DNA of 17,221 nt, taken from NCBI GenBank assembly GCA_019084435.1, contig JAHRFV010000168.1, positions 1 to 17,221 of the forward strand, given 5' to 3'. The notes under the pieces were generated by a model. The model ran no database searches. It worked only from the letters and a program-made list of their open reading frames with translations, and had not been told where the DNA came from. Source of the DNA: Dethiosulfatibacter sp. GTDB lineage: Bacteria > Bacillota_A > Clostridia > Tissierellales > Dethiosulfatibacteraceae. A program made the position numbers and the translations under genes. Positions 15,398 through 17,221 of the stretch are shown here, in pieces. Each line of letters opens with the position of its first letter. Positions within the stretch are counted from its first letter, which is position 1.

Positions 15398-16073
15398 TGT
15401 AAGTCTTGTCCAAAACGGAGAAATGGATATAAATGACTTCATTCTGAAATATAAGCCTTTTATATATTCCACTATCTATCAGTTTCGTGGTGGATTTATA
15501 TCTGATGGTGATGAGTTGACAACTATCGGTATGATGGCATTTGCAGAGGCTCTAGATAGCTATGTGACAAATAGAGGGAGTTTTTACAATTACGCCAAGC
15601 TAGTCATTCGCTCAAGATTGATAGATCATCAGAGAAAAATGTCAAAGCTAAATGCAAATGAAATTTTAATGTCAGAAAACAACTATGAAACTGAGCATCA
15701 CAATAATAGAATAGAAACTATTAACGCAATCAGTAACTTCAATGAAACAGAGGATAGTTTTTTTAGAAAAGAAGAAATATCTCGACTTAGTGAAGAGCTT
15801 AGACATTTTAATATCACTTTTAGCGATTTGGAGAAATTGTCACCAAAAAAAGCTGAACTGAGACATAAATACATTGAAAGTGCTGAGTTTATAATTAATA
15901 ATGAAGAAGTGTTAAGTGATTTTTTGGCCTCCCAACGAATCCCGGTAGCTTCGATAACAAACAAAGTTATGATAACAAGGAAACAGCTTGATAGAGCTAG
16001 AAAGTACATTATAGCATTAGTACTGATAAAAAAGGGAGATTATAGTTTCTTGTCAGAATATATCAAATTATAG
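15372..16073 (+). CDS. sigI: RNA polymerase sigma factor SigI
   Basis: SigI is an alternative sigma factor of Bacillota that directs RNA polymerase to a small stress or cell-envelope regulon. In B. subtilis it responds to heat; in cellulolytic clostridia it responds to polysaccharides. The 233 residues match the family. Sigma-70 region 2 covers about 20-90 (DFILKYKPFIYS, TIGMMAFAEALDSY, RSRLIDHQRK). The SigI C-terminal DNA-binding part ends with ITRKQLDRARKYIIAL and GDYSFLSEYIKL, typical of this family. AGGGGTG lies five bases before the ATG. It overlaps the radical SAM gene by 26 bases, which is unusual because sigI commonly heads its own operon. The partner rsgI starts 211 bases downstream, past a structured element. 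I see no clear SigI-type promoter upstream. Confidence 0.93.
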   Translation: MNKNIMQNDVSLVQNGEMDINDFILKYKPFIYSTIYQFRGGFISDGDELTTIGMMAFAEALDSYVTNRGSFYNYAKLVIRSRLIDHQRKMSKLNANEILMSENNYETEHHNNRIETINAISNFNETEDSFFRKEEISRLSEELRHFNITFSDLEKLSPKKAELRHKYIESAEFIINNEEVLSDFLASQRIPVASITNKVMITRKQLDRARKYIIALVLIKKGDYSFLSEYIKL

Positions 16074-16075
16074 CT

Positions 16076-16101
16076 TTACCCATAAATTAATGGTAATTTT
16101 T
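16076..16101 (+). terminator. Possible weak terminator or attenuator after sigI
   Basis: TTACC (16076-16080) pairs with GGTAA (16092-16096), with an inner AT/AT pair next to a bulged C, and TTTTT follows (16097-16101). The stem is short and AT-rich, so termination would be partial at best. Confidence 0.4.
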
Positions 16102-16110
16102 GCGTATAAT
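16082..16110 (+). promoter_or_regulatory. Candidate promoter between sigI and rsgI
   Basis: A perfect TATAAT lies at 16105-16110 in a TTTTTGCG context. The -35 position (16082-16087, ATAAAT) is poor. ACCC (16078-16081) and CGTA (16103-16106) resemble fragments of SigI-type promoters, but their spacing of 21 bases looks too long. A start near 16117 would make a transcript opening with the structured element at 16140-16256. Confidence 0.3.
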
Positions 16111-16139
16111 TTATTATGTGTTGATTAACAGGATTCTTG

Positions 16140-16256
16140 GGTTCAGGTGGCGTTTGAAACGCTATCTGAACCTTAGAAACCGTTATCCAGGGACGCTACA
16201 GTCCTTATCTACCACTTATAGAAGTGGGAGTCTTAGCAATGTTAGTCATCGGATAA
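16140..16256 (+). ncRNA. Multi-hairpin, pseudoknot-capable element between sigI and rsgI
   Basis: Hairpin 1 spans 16140-16172: 15 unbroken base pairs (two G-T) closed by a TGA loop. Then TTATCC (16183-16188) pairs with GGATAA (16251-16256) and encloses hairpin 2 (AGGGAC 16189-16194 with GTCCTT 16201-16206) and hairpin 3 (CCACTT 16212-16217 with AAGTGG 16222-16227, ATAG loop). Loop-2 bases GCTA (16195-16198) can pair with TAGC (16234-16237), giving a pseudoknot. This much nested structure in 117 bases is unlikely by chance. It may be the leader of rsgI or an independent RNA. The hairpin style also recalls ends of IS200/IS605-type elements and their RNAs, and TTGAT (16121-16125), a target known for one such element, lies just before it. 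I match no Rfam family from memory. Confidence 0.6.
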
Positions 16257-16284
16257 AAAATGAAACTAAGGATGGAGTGGTCTT

Positions 16285-17139
16285 ATGAAAGGCGTATTGT
16301 TGGAAAAAAAAGGTAGTCAAGGCATATTTATGACGCATGAAGGTGCGTTTGTAAAAGGTAAGCATAGGGACAAAGCTATAGGTGAAGAATTTGAGATCGA
16401 TAGACTGGCAATACCCTACAGAAAATATGTAGCTGTTGCGGTTATAGTATTGATGCTTATCATTGGATTTGGACCATTGGGAGTATATGCGGACCCATAT
16501 GGCTTCATAGAATTAGACATCAATCCTTCTGTCGAGCTCGCCTATAACAGATCCATGAAGATTATCAAAGTGAATCCTTTAAACGATGACGGCAAAGCCT
16601 TGCTCGATGTAATTGATGTCAGATTGAAAGGCATGACAGTAGAAAAAGCAGTGGATGTATTGTTGGAGAATGCTGAAATGTTGCATTATGATTTGGACAA
16701 TGTTGTAATCCTGTACACAAAACTTGAATTGTCTGATGAAACAAAGATAGAGAAGGTTATTGAAGAAATAAACAACAATAATGACACGATGACCATATTG
16801 GATATTGATAAGGAAGAGTATAAGGAACTAAAAGAAAATAATATTCCACCTGCCGTGACGGTACTGAAATCAAAGCTGGTGGAAATGAAGGTTCCAGATG
16901 AAGAGTATGTCAATATTGAAAAAGTAAGTGAATTAGCCCATATTATGAATCAAGCAAAAAAAGCAATACAAGAAGAAAAGAGAAATGAAAAGGGAAACGG
17001 ACCGGATAAGGAAAACAAGCAAGACAATCCAAATAAACCAGATCATCAAAACGGACCTGAATCCAATACAAATGACGGTAACTCAAATAATAATTCCGGA
17101 GGCAACAACAATTCCGGAGGCAATGGCGGAAACAATTAA
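16285..17139 (+). CDS. rsgI: Anti-sigma-I factor RsgI, without a recognisable C-terminal sensor domain
   Basis: RsgI is a single-pass membrane protein that holds SigI inactive and releases it after regulated cleavage. The cytoplasmic RsgI N-terminal domain (1-46) binds SigI. A membrane helix covers about 47-69. The extracellular juxtamembrane domain follows with DINPSVE, where autoproteolysis between N80 and P81 is known in the family. Residues from about 225 form a low-complexity tail rich in Asn, Gly, Lys and Pro that could span the cell wall, ending with repeated NSGGN units. There is no carbohydrate-binding module as in the cellulosome-type proteins, so it resembles the heat- or envelope-type RsgI more. 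GGAG (16274-16277) lies seven bases before the ATG. It is separated from sigI by 211 bases. Confidence 0.93.
   Translation: MKGVLLEKKGSQGIFMTHEGAFVKGKHRDKAIGEEFEIDRLAIPYRKYVAVAVIVLMLIIGFGPLGVYADPYGFIELDINPSVELAYNRSMKIIKVNPLNDDGKALLDVIDVRLKGMTVEKAVDVLLENAEMLHYDLDNVVILYTKLELSDETKIEKVIEEINNNNDTMTILDIDKEEYKELKENNIPPAVTVLKSKLVEMKVPDEEYVNIEKVSELAHIMNQAKKAIQEEKRNEKGNGPDKENKQDNPNKPDHQNGPESNTNDGNSNNNSGGNNNSGGNGGNN
17092..17123 (+). repeat. 14-bp direct repeat in the rsgI tail
   Basis: AATTCCGGAGGCAA occurs at 17092-17105 and again at 17110-17123, an 18-base period in frame, encoding NSGGN twice. Such units can gain or lose copies by slippage and change the length of the wall-spanning tail. Confidence 0.7.
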
Positions 17140-17161
17140 AGCTCAGGTTTTACCTGAGCTT
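17139..17161. terminator. Hairpin terminator after rsgI, shared with a convergent gene
   Basis: AAGCTCAGGT (17139-17148) pairs perfectly with ACCTGAGCTT (17152-17161) around a TTT loop. It begins at the rsgI stop codon. The plus-strand sequence after it is T-rich without an unbroken T run; the minus-strand side continues TAATTGTTTCC. It probably ends transcription from both sides. Confidence 0.65.
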
Positions 17162-17221
17162 CATTATTTCATCTTCTATTTCTTCAAGGTGGTTAAGATA
17201 TCTAGCTAATGCGAAAAAATA
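17150..17221 (-). CDS. Partial: likely C-terminal end of a convergent gene cut by the right edge
   Basis: On the minus strand a frame is open from the window edge for 23 codons and stops at TAA (17152-17150). It ends ARYLNHLEEIEDEIMKLR, a charged helix-like sequence typical of a soluble bacterial protein tail. The stop lies inside the hairpin at 17139-17161, a common arrangement for convergent genes. No family can be named from so little sequence. Confidence 0.4.
   Translation of the reverse strand, partial: YFFALARYLNHLEEIEDEIMKLR

Noticed and set aside
16111..16284. A c-di-GMP riboswitch or a group I intron core in the sigI-rsgI gap
   Set aside because: I considered these because of the GGDEF gene and the GACGCTACAGTCC-like stretch. 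The conserved cores of the c-di-GMP classes and the paired R/S elements of group I introns are not there; the bases pair locally instead.
16100..16288. A 62-codon open frame in the sigI-rsgI gap
   Set aside because: It has no good ribosome binding site, runs through the base-paired hairpins, overlaps the rsgI start and shows no recognisable protein pattern. The structure explains the sequence better.
16985..17209. A 74-codon plus-strand frame overlapping the rsgI tail
   Set aside because: It is a shifted reading of the repetitive Asn/Gly codons of rsgI, has no ribosome site and runs through the terminator hairpin.

Overview
The window looks like chromosomal DNA of a low-GC Bacillota, most likely an anaerobic member of Clostridia. 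The evidence is AT-rich sequence, AAGGAG-type ribosome binding sites, two perfect CIRCE (HrcA) operators, a SigI/RsgI sigma/anti-sigma pair and a TIGR01212-type radical SAM protein. I see no tRNA, rRNA, complete insertion sequence or CRISPR array. No gene-free stretch exceeds 300 bases; the longest gaps are about 210 (sigI to rsgI), 195 (left edge) and 175 bases (upstream of the radical SAM gene).

Layout. (1) 1-2647: heat-shock block. hsp20 and htpG each have their own sigma-A promoter, and a CIRCE operator starts 4 bases after each -10 box. A bidirectional terminator closes the block. (2) 2658-6438, minus strand: a tightly overlapping operon, read as membrane-fusion protein, small cobalamin-binding-domain protein, MacB/FtsX-type permease, LolD/MacB-type ATPase. 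(3) 6515-10324, plus strand, divergent from (2) across 76 bases: a second, larger cobalamin-binding protein with a W-x9-E-H cap motif, a GGDEF protein with a degenerate EAL domain, and a DUF697-like membrane protein, closed by a terminator. (4) 10446-14286: galE, an HD-domain hydrolase with an AEC-family transporter, and an AI-2E-family membrane protein with its own good promoter. (5) 14287-17139: an intergenic region rich in TGTKGAYAA 9-mers (DnaA-box-like), a radical SAM gene overlapping sigI, a structured element of about 117 bases, and rsgI. The right edge has the likely 3' end of a convergent minus-strand gene.

The most unusual part is regions (2)+(3). Two cobalamin-binding sensor-like proteins, one inside an ABC-export operon and one heading a c-di-GMP-type operon, share a divergent control region. 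A reasonable inference is a cobalamin- or light-responsive signalling module linking c-di-GMP output to an ABC exporter; this arrangement is not one I recognise as described. The second candidate for novelty is the pseudoknot-capable, multi-hairpin element between sigI and rsgI, which separates two genes that normally sit close together. It may be a cis-regulatory RNA or a remnant of an IS200/IS605-like element.
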